The notes under the pieces were generated by a model. That model made no database searches and was not told the DNA's origin. It worked only from the letters and a program-made list of their open reading frames with translations. Below are positions 35,598 through 47,755 of a stretch of 64,000 nucleotides of DNA, piece by piece. Each line of letters starts with the position of its first letter. Positions within the stretch are counted from its first letter, which is position 1. Origin of the DNA: Dryomyza anilis (taxonomy: Eukaryota; Arthropoda; Insecta; Diptera; Dryomyzidae); NCBI GenBank assembly GCA_951804985.1, contig OX638134.1:1550001-1614000 (forward strand), given 5' to 3'. Made by a program: the position numbers and the translations under genes.

Positions 35598-36917
35598 GAT
35601 AAAATAATGTGGTCATGTTGTAGAAAAATAACAGAATGTCGAAGTTTGTTAGTAACGTATAGTAACCTTAACAATATTTTTGGCAGGATCGAATAAAATT
35701 AAGAACATTTTCTCAGAAAGTTTTAAACCGAAAAAGCGGTGTTTATATCAAAAACTGATGATTTTCTAACTGTGCGCAAAATATGCCTTTTAAATTCCAC
35801 AAAATTTTATAATCTGTCATACGCTTCTCAAAATCCTACATTGTCTGAAATAGTTTCATTAAATTTTTAAAAAAATTAAACGCAGAATACTGGTATATTT
35901 TGGGAATGTACTAACTCTGACTTAATCTCTGTAAAAAATAAAAATAAAAAGCAAACAAAAAAATGTTCAAACTGGATTGACCCTGCCAAAATGTTGTCTA
36001 TGATATAATCTAAAATTATATGTGATTCATGTGTGATTAAACACACTGTACTTTGAACGAAGTCCATATTGAAAATACACAATATTTATGCGAAACATGA
36101 TTTTCCTTCTTTTTTTCGATTTTAAATAACGAAACTTGTGCCATGAATTGAATCGTATGCTCGTTGTCGAGGCGATCAAAATAAAAGAACAAACTGAAGG
36201 CCAGTTAATACAACAAACGGCTCAAGTGCTCTGAAGTGCAGTAAGTGTGGCACAGAAAGCGGGGCGGGAGCACTACTGACCTCTGGTGTTGAGCAAAACT
36301 CAAATACAATACATGAGTGGATCCATGTGTGGGAAGGTCGTGAGTCGTGGCGCATAAAACCTAATGCAATTTTTGCAGTAAATGCAATCTATGCAATTTT
36401 GTGATTTTTTTATATTTCCACTATATTTTGAAAAACTCAATTTCGTTGTTAATTTAAAATAAGAAATGTTTAAAATTGAACAATTTATTTTTGAAGTGGG
36501 CAGCGCACATAAGAAGCAATCATAAAGTGAACTCGGGGAATTTCTTGTAATTGGATTAAAAATTTAATTTGTTTGGTATTGTATTTTTTTATATATTTAT
36601 TATATTTTATTGCGCGCTTTTAGGGTTGGCTCTTCTATTTAAATAATCATTGAGTTACTTGCAGACAAATGCCAAAAATATAGAGGCAGCTGAACTGAAG
36701 CGAAAAAGTTTAAATTGCAACGTGTGCGCTTGAATTAAAAGTTGGAAAAAAGTTTTCCATTTATTTTTTCACACCTTTCAATTGTTTTGGTATGGCATGG
36801 CGTCGAAATAACGGAAAAACGCGAAAAATGCCGATTTAAAACGACACATACAAATTGCAAAAGTTTTAAGAGAAACTGTTGAGAATTTGCATCTCTTCTA
36901 GTAAATGACAAAATGTT
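35598..36917. other. unique DNA; weak similarity to the 40-kb tandem unit at its left
   Basis: Bases 35665-35830 share CAATATTTTTGGCAGG and ATGCCTTTTAAATTCCACAA with the region at about 40150-40350. The rest (36100-36880) has mixed composition without gene signals. Confidence 0.4.
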
Positions 36918-38260
36918 TTTTTGGTTTTCTTTATGAAAATAGACAGTTGTAAAATTAAGCCCATGGTGTGTTTAATAATAATTCAGAACTTGGTATAAAC
37001 GGAAAAGTCCTCATTTAGTAAGAAAGTAAAAAATCAGTTGTAACAACCAAATTCAAGCAGTTAAATCGAAATTGAAACAAATTGATATTTACTTGAAAAT
37101 GCATTTCATATTCACAAACCAAATTGTTTTAAAAATGTCCTTAATTGGTTCTAAATAAATGATTCACAGCCTTTCTAAACGACTTAACAGTTGGGAGAAC
37201 CGAATATGATTTTTAGGCTATGGTTTGATTTGCGCAATACATTTATGTTCCTTGTCGAATCATAATACGATCACTGACGAATATATTATGATCCCAAGCA
37301 ATCCATATAAAGGCCTCAGCGCTAAACATCCCATTACCTTAAAAGCTAATTCGGTTATCTCAACTAATCTGTTTTTTCTTTATGAAAATAGACAGTTGTA
37401 AAATTAAGCTTTCCGTATTTTTAATTTAGAACTTGGTATAAACAAAAACATTTTAATTTGGCAGAAGGTTGGAAGAAAGTTAAATCAGTTGTAACAACTA
37501 AATTTTTGCAGTTAAAACGAAATTGCTAGTAATTGATTGGCATTTGAAAATTGATATCATATACGCAAACCAAATTGTCCTAAAACTGTTGGTTCTAGTT
37601 TAGTGCTTCACAGCATTTTTAAACGACTTAGCTGTTGGGAGAACCAAATACAATTTTTACGCTATGCTTTGATTCGCGCAATACATTTTTGTTACGTGTC
37701 GAATCATATTACGATTACTGGCGATTATATTATCATCCCAAGCAATCAATATACATTCCTAAGCGCCAAACATCCCATTACCTAAACAGATTATTCGGTT
37801 ATCTCAACTAATGTGTTTTTTCTTTATGAAAATTGACAGATGTAAAATTAAGCTCACCGTATTATTAATTTAGAACTTGGTATAACCAGAAAAATATTCA
37901 TTTGGCAGGAGGTTGGAAGAAGGTAAAATCAGTTGTAACAACCAAATTTATGTAGTTAAAATGAAATTTATATAAATTGGTTGGCACTTGAAAATTTATA
38001 GGATATACGAAAACCAAATTGGTTTAAAACTGTCCTCAATTTGTTATAGTTTAGTGGTTTGCAGACTTTCTAAACAACTTAATAGTTGGGAGAACAGAAT
38101 ACGATTTTTAGGCTATGCTTTGATTCGTGCAATACATTTTCGTTCCCAGTCGAATCATAATACGATCACTGACGATTACATTATGATCCTAAGCAATCAA
38201 TATACAGCGCCAAACTTCGCATTACCTAAACATCTAATTCGGTTCTCTCAACTAAATGAG
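36918..38260 (+). repeat. tandem triplication, ~445-bp unit
   Basis: Three consecutive units begin near 36918, 37367 and 37811, each with TTTCTTTATGAAAAT(A/T)GACAG (TTATGAAAAT anchors at 36931, 37380 and 37824; spacing 449 and 444). Each then runs through GAACTTGGTATAA, CAGTTGTAACAAC, GTTGGGAGAAC and ATTATCATCCCAAGCAATC-like blocks. The copies differ by roughly a tenth of positions by eye and by small indels. No gene is included, and the unit does not resemble any other feature in the window. Confidence 0.88.
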
Positions 38261-40340
38261 TATCATATTATGTTAGTATAGAACCCTGTATGAAATATAT
38301 ACCATAATTGCCTGCAATTATAAACCCAATCATAGTATGCTGACGCTCAAATATGGTCACCACAACCACGTTTGATTATAAATGTATTTTTATTATTAAT
38401 ATTTATACAAATTTTGTTTTTTTTTTATTATGCTTAGCTATTTGTATAATTTAGCTTTTTAGTTGACCCATATTCTCACGGAAAACACTTTCAAAAATGA
38501 CTCCTAAATAGCACCATTATTCAATTATCGAATAACTTTGAATGCCTAGGCAATAACTTTAAATGGCCAACGATTGTTAAACAATTTCAAAACATTCACC
38601 GACTGTTTCCAAAGACAACTTCTTGCATTTTATGCCAAATCAAGCAATTTGCTTTCAACACAACATTCTGCCAAAATGTTCTTTTTTATCACCCCTTTGG
38701 CATAAGGGTTATTTAATATGGCAACGAGTGTCCGTCCGTCCAATCGTGTGTGTGTTTTCTGTTTTGTATTTTGTGGAGCAGGGTGTTTAACGACCCATAT
38801 GAACTTGCATAAACCGAAAATTTATTTCACAAAGGGTCACAGGACAAAAGGGCACGTGTGTGTCTTGCTTCGACGCTGCGCTGCTCGACGCCAACTCGAG
38901 TCTACCACGACTCTACCATGATTCTACCTCCACTCTACCTTTGTCTCTACACTGACTGTATACGGCTGTATGTTAATGAAGCGGAAGTTGGGCGAGACGT
39001 GTTTTTTCTATGGAGAACCTCCCACCCACTACATGTTACTTCAAATTAGCTCTTATTGTGAATTTTTCTAAACTACATAGGTAACTGCAGAGAACTTGAC
39101 TTGACCACAATAACCTCAGGGCTCTATTTCGCCAACAAAGCATTTGCCATTCATTCGCTTTCAATTCCCCTGACCAAAGCCCACGGACGAACGAACCAAC
39201 GCCGAGGTGTCTAATGATGCCTTAAATTGATTCTAATCATCATTAACAATTATGCGTCGTTCTCGCTGTGCTTCCGGAGCACAATTAATGAGTTCATCTG
39301 CATGTGACTGCGTCATAAAATCCCACAGAAGAAGCCCACAGCAACGCATAACCTCAACAAGTCTTGAGCTGCTCGTATGCAAATAATTAAGCGCATTGAC
39401 TGCTTCGGCTCTGCGACTCCTGCTGCGTCTGCGGAAATATTTCCCAAAAGTCCCATCACGCGTGAATTTGTCGCCAATGCGTTGGAGTAAATGTTGATGA
39501 TGATGATGCTGCTGCTGATAATAATGATGATGATGTGGTGCTGCTGTTGATGATGATGATCTCTGTAATCTCTGTGAAAATTGGTCTGCATAATAATCAC
39601 ACATGCCGTGCATCCTATAACTGAGTTGAGTTCTGGTGTGCAGGACGATGCTGTGCACGTGATTATGGGCCGTCGAGTCAGGCACAGGCACTGGCAGGCA
39701 GCAGGCAGCAGGCCAAAACTGATAATGCATGCATTGAGGTCAGAGGTGACTAATAAATTATAGGCTTTTCGACAAAGTTGCACAGCGAGCGTTTCAAAAA
39801 CAGGTTAAAAAAAATATTCAAATAAATTTTTAATATATAAAAATAGCACTTCTTAAAAAATAAATCATAAATATTAAATTAAAGGAAATCATGTCAGCCA
39901 AATTAAACACTTAAATAATGGAAATATCAACTAAACTAAAAATTATTAATCATTTCGATATATATGAAAAAAAAAGTATTATTTGAATAAACTCTAGAAA
40001 TATTATTGACTCAAGGGAGATCACACACATTTTTTCAAATGTTGAACATTTTCTGCCATAATCAAAATATACCAGGAATTAGACAACCTTTTACTCAGTT
40101 CCCATAAACTTCACATATCTGTGTGATTACCGGAAATATGTGCCAAATATGCCTTTAAAATTCCACAAATTTTATCTCAGTATAAAGCTTGATTATGATT
40201 TGATATGAGTAAAAGTTGTCACAATTTGAATACACAGCCATGTTCCGAAATTAACATTCGAACCAATACATGCAACAAAATTGAATTCGTTCCGTAGAGC
40301 CTCAAAGTATTAATTTTGCTAAAACACTCACCTATAAAAT
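38261..40340. other. unique DNA with a GC-richer block and a CAT/GCT microsatellite
   Basis: Bases 38690-39780 have higher complexity. Bases 39490-39565 hold ATGATGATGATGCTGCTGCTG and related runs, which give histidine-rich or isoleucine-rich open frames on the minus strand (39233-39783) without any domain. Bases 39790-40340 are AT-rich. Confidence 0.45.
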
Positions 40341-41568
40341 ATTTTTGGTAGGCTTAAGGAAATTTAGAGATAGTATTAAATGCTTAGTAAGTATGAAATG
40401 CTAATTAATTTTTACCGAATATGTCGGGAATTTGGCTTTAAAATTTCTTCTTATTTGATAACCTGTATCGAAAATATGACCCATATATTCAAGAAAAAAG
40501 TCAGAATTTTTTATATTTTATTTATTTTGTAATAAAAATACAGAAGCTTGCTTGAAATGAGCCATTTTACACTTTTATTTTAGTTTAATTTTTTCGTTCC
40601 ATCGTTCACATGTCTAATTCTTCAGATTTCGCCATATTTTTGTCTCACTCGCACTTTTAACAATTTTAATATAAATAGAAATCAATTGATAAGTTTGGGT
40701 TTGTTCATCGTTGCGTTGTGTGAAATTAAAAAAAAAACTGTTCATGGAAAACTCAGAAAACTTCGAATTGAAATTTTGATATCATTTCGATCGGAAGATG
40801 CCGGGTAGTGAATATTTTTGGCAGGTTCAAGGCAATTAAGAGACAGTATCAAAAACTTATTAAGTATTAAATGCCTACTAATTTTTAAACGAATATGTCA
40901 GGAACTTTCCTTTAAAATTCCTACACATTTGATTACCCGAATGTCGGAAATATATACCAAACAATTAAGAAAAATGTCACAATTTTTGTATTTTGTAATA
41001 AAAATAAAGTAGTTCGCTTAAAAAAAAGCCATTTTACACTTTTAGTTTAGTATTTATTTTTTTCGTTCCATCGTTCACATGTCTAATACATCAGATTTAG
41101 CCGTATTTTTGTCCTACTCGCACTTTTTGCAATTTTAATATAAATAGACGTCATTTATGATAAGTTTGGAATTGTGTTTTGTGAAAAAACTGGTCATGGT
41201 AAAGCCAGAAAAAGTCCAATTGAAATTTTGATATCATTTCACCATTATTTGCATTTTGCTTATTTTTGTATTGTGTTTATTTTGTAATAAGAATAAAGCA
41301 ATTTTCTTGAAATAAGCCATTTTACACTTTTAGTTAAGTTTTTTTTTCGTTCCATCGTTCACATGTCTAATTCTTCAGATTTAGCCGTATTTCTGTTCCA
41401 CTCGCACTTTTAGCAATTTGAATATAATAAGTCGTCAATTTATAATACTAATTTTATAAATTGACGACTTATTATATTCTTCTCTGTGTTTTGAAAAGTT
41501 AAAAAAAAACTGGTCATGGTAAATCCATAAAATGTTGAATTGAAATTTTGATATCATTTCAAACCTTT
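40341..41568 (+). repeat. tandem repeat, ~472-bp unit, two full copies and one partial
   Basis: Unit starts ATTTTTGG at 40341 and 40813. Anchors CGTTCCATCGTTCACATGTC occur at 40595, 41064 and 41348, the last spacing shortened to 284 because the third unit lacks its first part. Shared blocks include GCCATTTTACACTTTTA, ACTCGCACTTTT and AATTTTGATATCATTTC at each unit end. Units differ by point changes and small deletions. The function is unknown. Confidence 0.88.
41420..41479. repeat. perfect 25-bp inverted repeat with 10-nt loop
   Basis: Arms 41420-41444 and 41455-41479 are exactly complementary (inner sequence GTCGTCAATTTATA and its complement) around a 10-base spacer. The other two units of the tandem array have only one arm (near 40675-40695 and 41145-41160), so the palindrome arose in this unit by a local inverted duplication. 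Confidence 0.95.
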
Positions 41569-42761
41569 CGCCAATACTAAATATCACGTTTTAGTTTCGA
41601 AAAATTAGTTTACAGTATGTCAAAATAATATTAAGTAAAAAATTAGAATTAAGTAAGAACATTTTCAAAATAAACAAATTCTTTTTTTAGTGCTTATTAT
41701 TTTATTTTTGAAATTTCAGAAATATTCCATTTAAAATTTAGTTTTTAATAAACCTGCCATTTCTCAAAAGCTGCCACTGTACTCCAACTTGCCTCCAGAT
41801 ACTACCAGCCAGAACCTTATTTAGTACCTTAATGTCGCACAAGAACTTAACGAACCAATGCAACTCAAACCAAATGAAGCAACTCTGGCCACCTATAAAA
41901 TAAACTCAGTGGCCATCTTGTCTGTCTGCATAATGTGTACGTGAGTGGCGCACATTTTAAATGCACCGTAAATGCACTGCGGTGATAATTCTCCATTTTC
42001 GAGGGATTCAAATTTGTCGCACTAACCGAGGATGCGGACGAGAACGAGGCCATGTGAAAATATTATCAGCAAATAATTTGCAGTCACTCGGTGGTCGTAA
42101 CGTGTAATGTAATTACTATGCACTCGAGGGTCCGATTTAATTAGCAGTTAATTTGAAATAGATTTCTGTGTGAAATTTATGAAAAACATAAAATTTTACA
42201 ATATTTAGTTTGATGTCGTTTTGTTATTATTATTGTTAGCATCCCTGAATGCTTTGCCACATTGTGTCACATGTTTTTGGTGTACCTACAATCTTCAACA
42301 TCTCTGTACTTCTTTGCCAACAAATTCTAATTAAGTCTCTTACATGTACCTGTGGTTACTATGTCTTTCAGGGTCAATTTACTTTCTCTGCAAAACATCC
42401 ATAACATAATTGCAAATGTCTTTTATTGTTGCTGGCTGACAGACCAGGCCATAAGACAAGCAGCAGCAGCCAGATTGCTGTTGCTATGCCCTGTGATGCC
42501 GACATCTAGACATTGTCTTGCCTGTCGGTGTGGTTTATTGGCTAGTATGTGTACAGACCATATTCTCTACCACAAACTGTTAAATATTGTCAAATATGGC
42601 AAATATGTGCTCAAATTAACTGAGCAATAGAATTGCGTGCTACCATGATTTAGAAAATGTCAAGGATTTCAATGATTTCTTAACGAAATTCTTACAGATT
42701 GAGAATAATTGGTAAATTTGAGATTTAACACAGGTTTTATGGTAAACTTAGGGTGATTCTA
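41569..42761. other. unique DNA; no gene recognised
   Basis: Bases 41770-42120 and 42340-42630 have more balanced composition. Open frames at 41865-42053 (minus) and 42352-42630 (plus) lack domains. A small CAGCAGCAGC run lies near 42461. Confidence 0.4.
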
Positions 42762-43006
42762 CACAAAAAAAAAACAATCGACGTAAATATAGCAACCGAT
42801 ATTAATTGCATTCATTAATCAATCCAGCAATAAAATAACTAATTTAATTAAACATTTGCTAATATGAATATTTATACGCAGTTGCAGAAATTATATTTGC
42901 TAAAACTATGAAGTTAATTGCTGGATTGATTAATAAATGCAATTAATATCGGTTGCTATATTTACGTCGGTTATTTTTCGGTAATTTTCGGTATTTTTTT
43001 TCTGTG
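42762..43006. mobile_element. family C foldback MITE, copy 1
   Basis: A 245-bp palindromic element flanked by TA (42760-42761 and 43007-43008). Both arms carry CGACGTAAATATAGCAACCG and ATTAATTGCAT(T)CATTAATCA, meeting around TAATATGAATATTTATACGC. The tips are CACAAAAAAAAAAC and complement CACAGAAAAAAAATAC. It has no coding capacity and would fold into a long hairpin. Confidence 0.88.
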
Positions 43007-43164
43007 TATATTCATCACACATCAAATAGTTTCAGTTAACTCATGTTCAATTATTTTTATGCGTCGTAAATTTATTAAACACGGAGAAAAATTCTCTTTT
43101 GTCATGAGGTTGAAATTAAAATAGTTGTACAAGTTCGTTCGGTTGAAACACAAATTCTAAACAT

Positions 43165-43625
43165 CTGTTTGATGGAACTGCTAATTTCAGTTGTCTTCGC
43201 AAACTTAAATATCAAGTAGACTGAACCAATTTTTATATTTCTTGATTATTAGAAACCTATTAAATACTTTGCAGATCCAAACAAGTTTATTAACTGTCGG
43301 TTGGTTGTCGCAACTGCATTTTCTAAATATTTCTTAAATGAAACTGCTGATTTCGATTGCCACATCGAAAATAAATATAAACGAGGCATACCAAATTTGT
43401 ATATTTCTTGTTTATAAGAAACCTATTTTTAATAAATTAACAGTTGTCGCAACTACATTTAGAATAAAATGTAGTTGCGACAACCGACAGCCTAATAAAC
43501 TCGTTCGAATCTGCAAGGTAAACAATAGGTTTCTTACAATCAAGAAATATAAATATTTGGTAATTCTCCATTATATATATTTTTGCTGTGGCAACCGAAA
43601 TCAGCAGTTCCATCAATCAAAGGTA
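43165..43625. mobile_element. family E foldback element with a perfect hairpin centre
   Basis: The centre is an exact 18-bp inverted repeat, GTTGTCGCAACTACATTT (43443-43460) against 43467-43484, with a 6-nt loop. Similarity of the two sides extends outward through AGAAACCTAT, ATATTTCTTG and AACTGCTGATTTC to about 43336 and 43620. The left side additionally holds a tandem copy of the same arm (about 43165-43330), complete in the part that the inner left arm lacks. The motif GGTTGTCGCAACTAA recurs near 44451-44461, where another, badly eroded copy may lie (44400-44690). Confidence 0.7.
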
Positions 43626-43774
43626 TTCAAAATTTATTTTTAATAGATTTATTTAGTATTATAGTCTCAAATTTATGTTTCACTCAGTTCAGTAAAAAAA
43701 ATCTACTCAACAGAATTTTCCTAGTAACATTTCACACATCAATTATTTACAATTAACATTTGCTAATTTTGACT

Positions 43775-44290
43775 GCATATTTTAGGACATATTTTAAAAT
43801 ATATCGTGATAACCAAAAATCATTTTGGGGATTATCATTATTTTCTAATATTAAAACAAAATATTAAAAAATAATCTAAAAAACATAATTTTTTCGAGTT
43901 CAGATTAAAATAAATTCAAAACGTATTGAAATATTAGAATAATTTAATATATTAAAATTAGTCTTGACAACTGGAAAAAAAATTGCGTTTAAATATTTTT
44001 GAAAAACTGCTTTTGTGAAGTACTGTATTTTATTTATTCTACGAAGTAGCAGAAAAGTTTCGTAAATTCGATGGCAATTTTCTTATAAACAGAGTACGTA
44101 GTCAAAATTAGCATACAAAATTATATAGAATTGATATAGAAGTGGAGAAGTGGAGAAAAGAGTCTACAATTTCGATGGCAATCTTATTATAAACTTTACG
44201 TATGAGAAAAAATCGGAGTACGTAGTCAAAATCAGCACACAAAAGTTATATAGAATTAATGTATGGCATATCTATAGAAATATTTTTCTA
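43775..44290 (+). repeat. dispersed repeat R, fourth copy with an internal duplication
   Basis: Contains AGTCTTGACAACTGG, AAATTGCGTTTAAAT and a GAAAAACTGCTTTTGTGAAG block matching 3270-3360. The right part is duplicated locally (TTCGATGGCAAT...ATATAGAATTGAT at about 44067-44145 and 44168-44262). Confidence 0.55.
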
Positions 44291-45730
44291 GTTCTGTAGA
44301 GTTCATTTAGATCGGACTATTCCTATTATAGACCACCATATTGATTTATTTCTCGCGTTTAAAAAATTTAAATAACCCGTAGCAGTTTATTGAGCAATAA
44401 AAATCAGAAATCATATACAGAAATTATTCGATTAAACAATTCGGTGGTTGTCGCAACTAAATACTCTTTGTATTTGGATTGAAACAAAGTTAAGTTAGTT
44501 GCAATAACTAATTCCATTCAATTAAATATTAATTTCTATATATTTGTTTGTGTCACTACAATATTTCGTTGCCACAATAATGAATTACTTTATTATATGT
44601 AATATATGCTTACGTGAAACAAAAAAATTAATTGGGAAATTTGTTGGTTGTCACAACTAACATTTGTTAAAAACACTTTAAAAAATGTAGTTTTTGTTTA
44701 CAATTTCACTTATATTCTAGTTCTCCGCCTACTTAAATCTCATTTAAACACAAAAACATTTTTATTTAAAAGATTAAAATATTTACAAAGTGTAACACAT
44801 AAATCTTTCCATTTCTCAGGAAGTCATTTTTTGGCGCCTTCGCCTGCGACAAGGCCTCAAGAAGAGTGACAATAACTACATGTGAGTGTCATGCGTAAAT
44901 ATATCACTCGCAAGTACAACATGTGCCTGTCAAATGCAGTGCAATTTTTGAAAGGTGACATGTGCAACATGACAAGAACAAGCTAAACGCCAACTACAAC
45001 AAGTCATTTGCTCGAGCAGCAGCAGCAAAAAGAAAACCACGAAAATATGTTGCAAATTTATAGCAATTTCTAATAACAACAACCTCTACCATAAAAATAA
45101 CCAAAACAGCGACCAACAGCAACATGAATGACTGCAGTACAAGTGGGTGTTGTTGCACGGTCGGTCGGTCGGCTGGCTGCCATGTTGCTGCAACATGACT
45201 TAAATGCTTCGTTGGCTCGTGATGAATTTATTGCACTTCACATGGCGCAATATGTTCTATGCAACATTTTTAGATGACTCTGTTTTTTGGGGACATGATT
45301 TGTGTTTGAAGTGCCAACAAAATATAAAAATAAATGATGTTGAATATTTTAGCATTTACGAGTTTGACATAAATTATGTTTCTAGCAAATGTGAGCACAG
45401 AAATATTACATGAAATAAAACTGAAACAAAAAAAAATAGGAAAAAACATATGGTTCAAAGTTCAATCGGAAAACGTTGGGTTGCAAGTGAAAAGTAGAGA
45501 AAAAAAAACAAAGCAATTAATTTAATGCTCGAGTGTTCACAATATTTATGCTGATGCTTGCAATTTCATGCGTTGATCAAGCGACGGGCATCCGCCTTCC
45601 AGTTGCAGTATGCTACAATGCATTTGTTGTTGCAGTGTACCACAAAAGTGGCGAAACATGCCGGATGCCACTGACAAAAATAAGCGCTGATTTCTGTCTA
45701 ATGAAAAAATTTTAAAAATAGAAAATCTTC
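44291..45730. other. unique DNA; no gene recognised
   Basis: Bases 44820-45250 are richer in GC and CA/CAG (CTCGAGCAGCAGCAGC near 45011-45026; GGTCGGTCGGTCGGCTGGC near 45160-45177). Short open frames lack domains. Confidence 0.4.
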
Positions 45731-46045
45731 TCATGCAAAAGGGCGAATTTTTTCGTTTTTTTGCTATAACTCTTTATTGGTGCAAGATAAAATAGTGATG
45801 TAAAGGCATTAATTTTTTGTTTTCAAAGCAACTATCGATTGGCATCATTATTTAAAAATATTTTGCCAACATTAATTTGGTATTTGTTATTTGCAAGAAA
45901 AATGTTTGGCAAATTATTTTTAATAAAGATGCCAAACGATAGGTGCTTTGAAAACAAACAATAAATGACTCTATATTACTATTTTATCTTGCACTAAAAA
46001 AGAGTTATAGCAAAAAAACGAAAAGATTCGCCCTTTTGGCATGCC
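45731..46045. mobile_element. family D foldback MITE, copy 3
   Basis: Left tip CATGCAAAAGGGCGAATTT and right tip in complement GCATGCCAAAAGGGCGAATC. The internal blocks GCAAGATAAAATAGTGATG and CTATCGATTGGCATCATTA are matched by their complements on the right. Inverted similarity over most of its length gives one long imperfect hairpin. Array 5 of the 19-bp family starts about 30 bp to the right. Confidence 0.83.
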
Positions 46046-46077
46046 ACCATTTTCAATATTTCGAGTTCGCCCTCAAC

Positions 46078-47600
46078 AGTTTTTAGTGAAAATTTTAATT
46101 AGTATGAAAAATTTAATTTTGAGTGAAAAATTGAATTTTAAGTGAAAAATTGAAGTTTTAGTGAAAAATTCAATTTTTAGTGAAAAATTGTATTTTTAGT
46201 GAAAAATTGAATTTTTAGTGAAAAATTAAATTTTTAGTGAAAAATTGAATTTTAGGTAAAAATTGAATTTTAAGTGAAAAATTGAATTTTTAGTGAAAAA
46301 TTTAATTTTTAGTGAAAAATTGAATTTTTAGTGAAAAATTGAATTTTTAGTGAAAAATTGAATTTTTAGTGAAAAATTGAATTTTTAGTGAAAAATTGAA
46401 TTTTTAGTGAAAAATTGAATTTTTAGTGAAAAATTGAATTTTTAGTGAAAAATTGAATTTTTAGTGAAAAATTGAATTTTTAGTGAAAATTTGAATTTTT
46501 AGTGAAAAATTGAATTTTCAGTGAAAAATTGAATTTTCAGTGAAAAATTAAATTTTTAGTGAAAAATTGAATTTTTAGTGAAAAATTGAATTTTTAGTGA
46601 AAAATTTAATTTTTAGTGAAAATTTGAATTTATGTGAAAATTTGAATTTTTAGTGAAAAATTGAATTTTTAGTGAAAAATTGAATTTTTAGTGAAAAATT
46701 GAATTTTTAATGAAAAATTGAATTTGTAGTGAAAAATTGAATTTTCAGTGAAAAATTGAATTTTCAGTGAAAAATTAAATTTTTAGTGAAAAATTGAATT
46801 TTTAGTGAAAAATTAAATTTTTAGTGAAAAATTGAATTTTTAGTGAAATTTTGAATTTTTAGTGAAAATTTGAATTTATGTGAAAATTTGATTTTTTATT
46901 GAAAATTTGAATTTTTGGTGAAAATTTGAGTTTTTAGTGAAAATTTGAATTTTTAGTGAAAAATTGAATTTTTAGTGAAAAAATTGAATTTTTAGTGAAA
47001 TTTTGAATTTTTAGTGAAAATTTGAATTTTTAGTAAAATTTTGAATTTTTAGTAAAACTTTGAATTTTTATTGAAACTTTGAATTTTTGGTGAAAATTGG
47101 AATTTTTAGTGAAAAATTGAATTTTTAGTGAAAAATTGAATTTTTAGTAAAAATTGAATTTTAAGTGAAAAATTGAATTTTTAGTTAAAAACTGAATTTT
47201 TAGTTAAAAACTGAATTTTTAATAAAAAATTTAATTTTTAGAGAAAATTTTAATTTTTAGTGAAAATTTGAATTTTTAGTGAAAAATTGAATTTTTAGTG
47301 TAAAATTGAATTTTTAGTGAAATTTTGAATTTTTAGTGAAAATTTGAATTTTTAGTAAAAAATTGAAATTTTAGTGAAATTTTGAATTTTTAGTGAAAAT
47401 TTGAATTTTTAGTGAAAATTTTAATTTTTAGTGAACATTTGAATTTTTAGTGAAAATTTTAATTTTTAGTGGAACTTTTAATTTTTGGTGAAAATTTGAA
47501 TTTTTATTGAAAATTTGAATTTTTAGTGAAAATTTGAATTTTTAGTGAAAAATTGAATTTTTAGTGACAAAATTGAATTTTAATTGAAAAATTTAATAGT
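46078..47600 (+). repeat. 19-bp minisatellite array 5 (AGTG loop)
   Basis: Roughly 80 copies of GAATTTTTAGTGAAAAATT. A segment is repeated at a larger scale: AATTTTCAGTG variants and a GAATTTATGTG variant occur in the same order near 46512-46640 and 46740-46890. Array ends are degenerate. A family D element lies directly left and a family C element directly right. Confidence 0.97.
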
Positions 47601-47614
47601 TTTGCTATTGCCAT

Positions 47615-47755
47615 GCACAGACAAAAATAATCAACGTAAATATAGCAACCAATATTAATTGCATGCATTAATCAGTCCAGCATTGAAATTCAGTAATTTA
47701 ATGGAAATATTTGCTATGCATCGTTAAATCAGCGTTAAATTATTTTTTCTGAGTG
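47615..47755. mobile_element. family C foldback MITE, copy 2, internally deleted
   Basis: Left arm with AACGTAAATATAGCAACCA and ATTAATTGCATGCATTAATC. The right arm is cut to ATCAGCGTTAAATTATTTTT plus the CTGAGTG tip and TA. The middle and most of the right arm are missing. Confidence 0.7.

Noticed and set aside
39233..39783. Two overlapping minus-strand frames rich in histidine or isoleucine
   Set aside because: The runs are translations of CAT/GAT repeats in alternative frames; no conserved domain.
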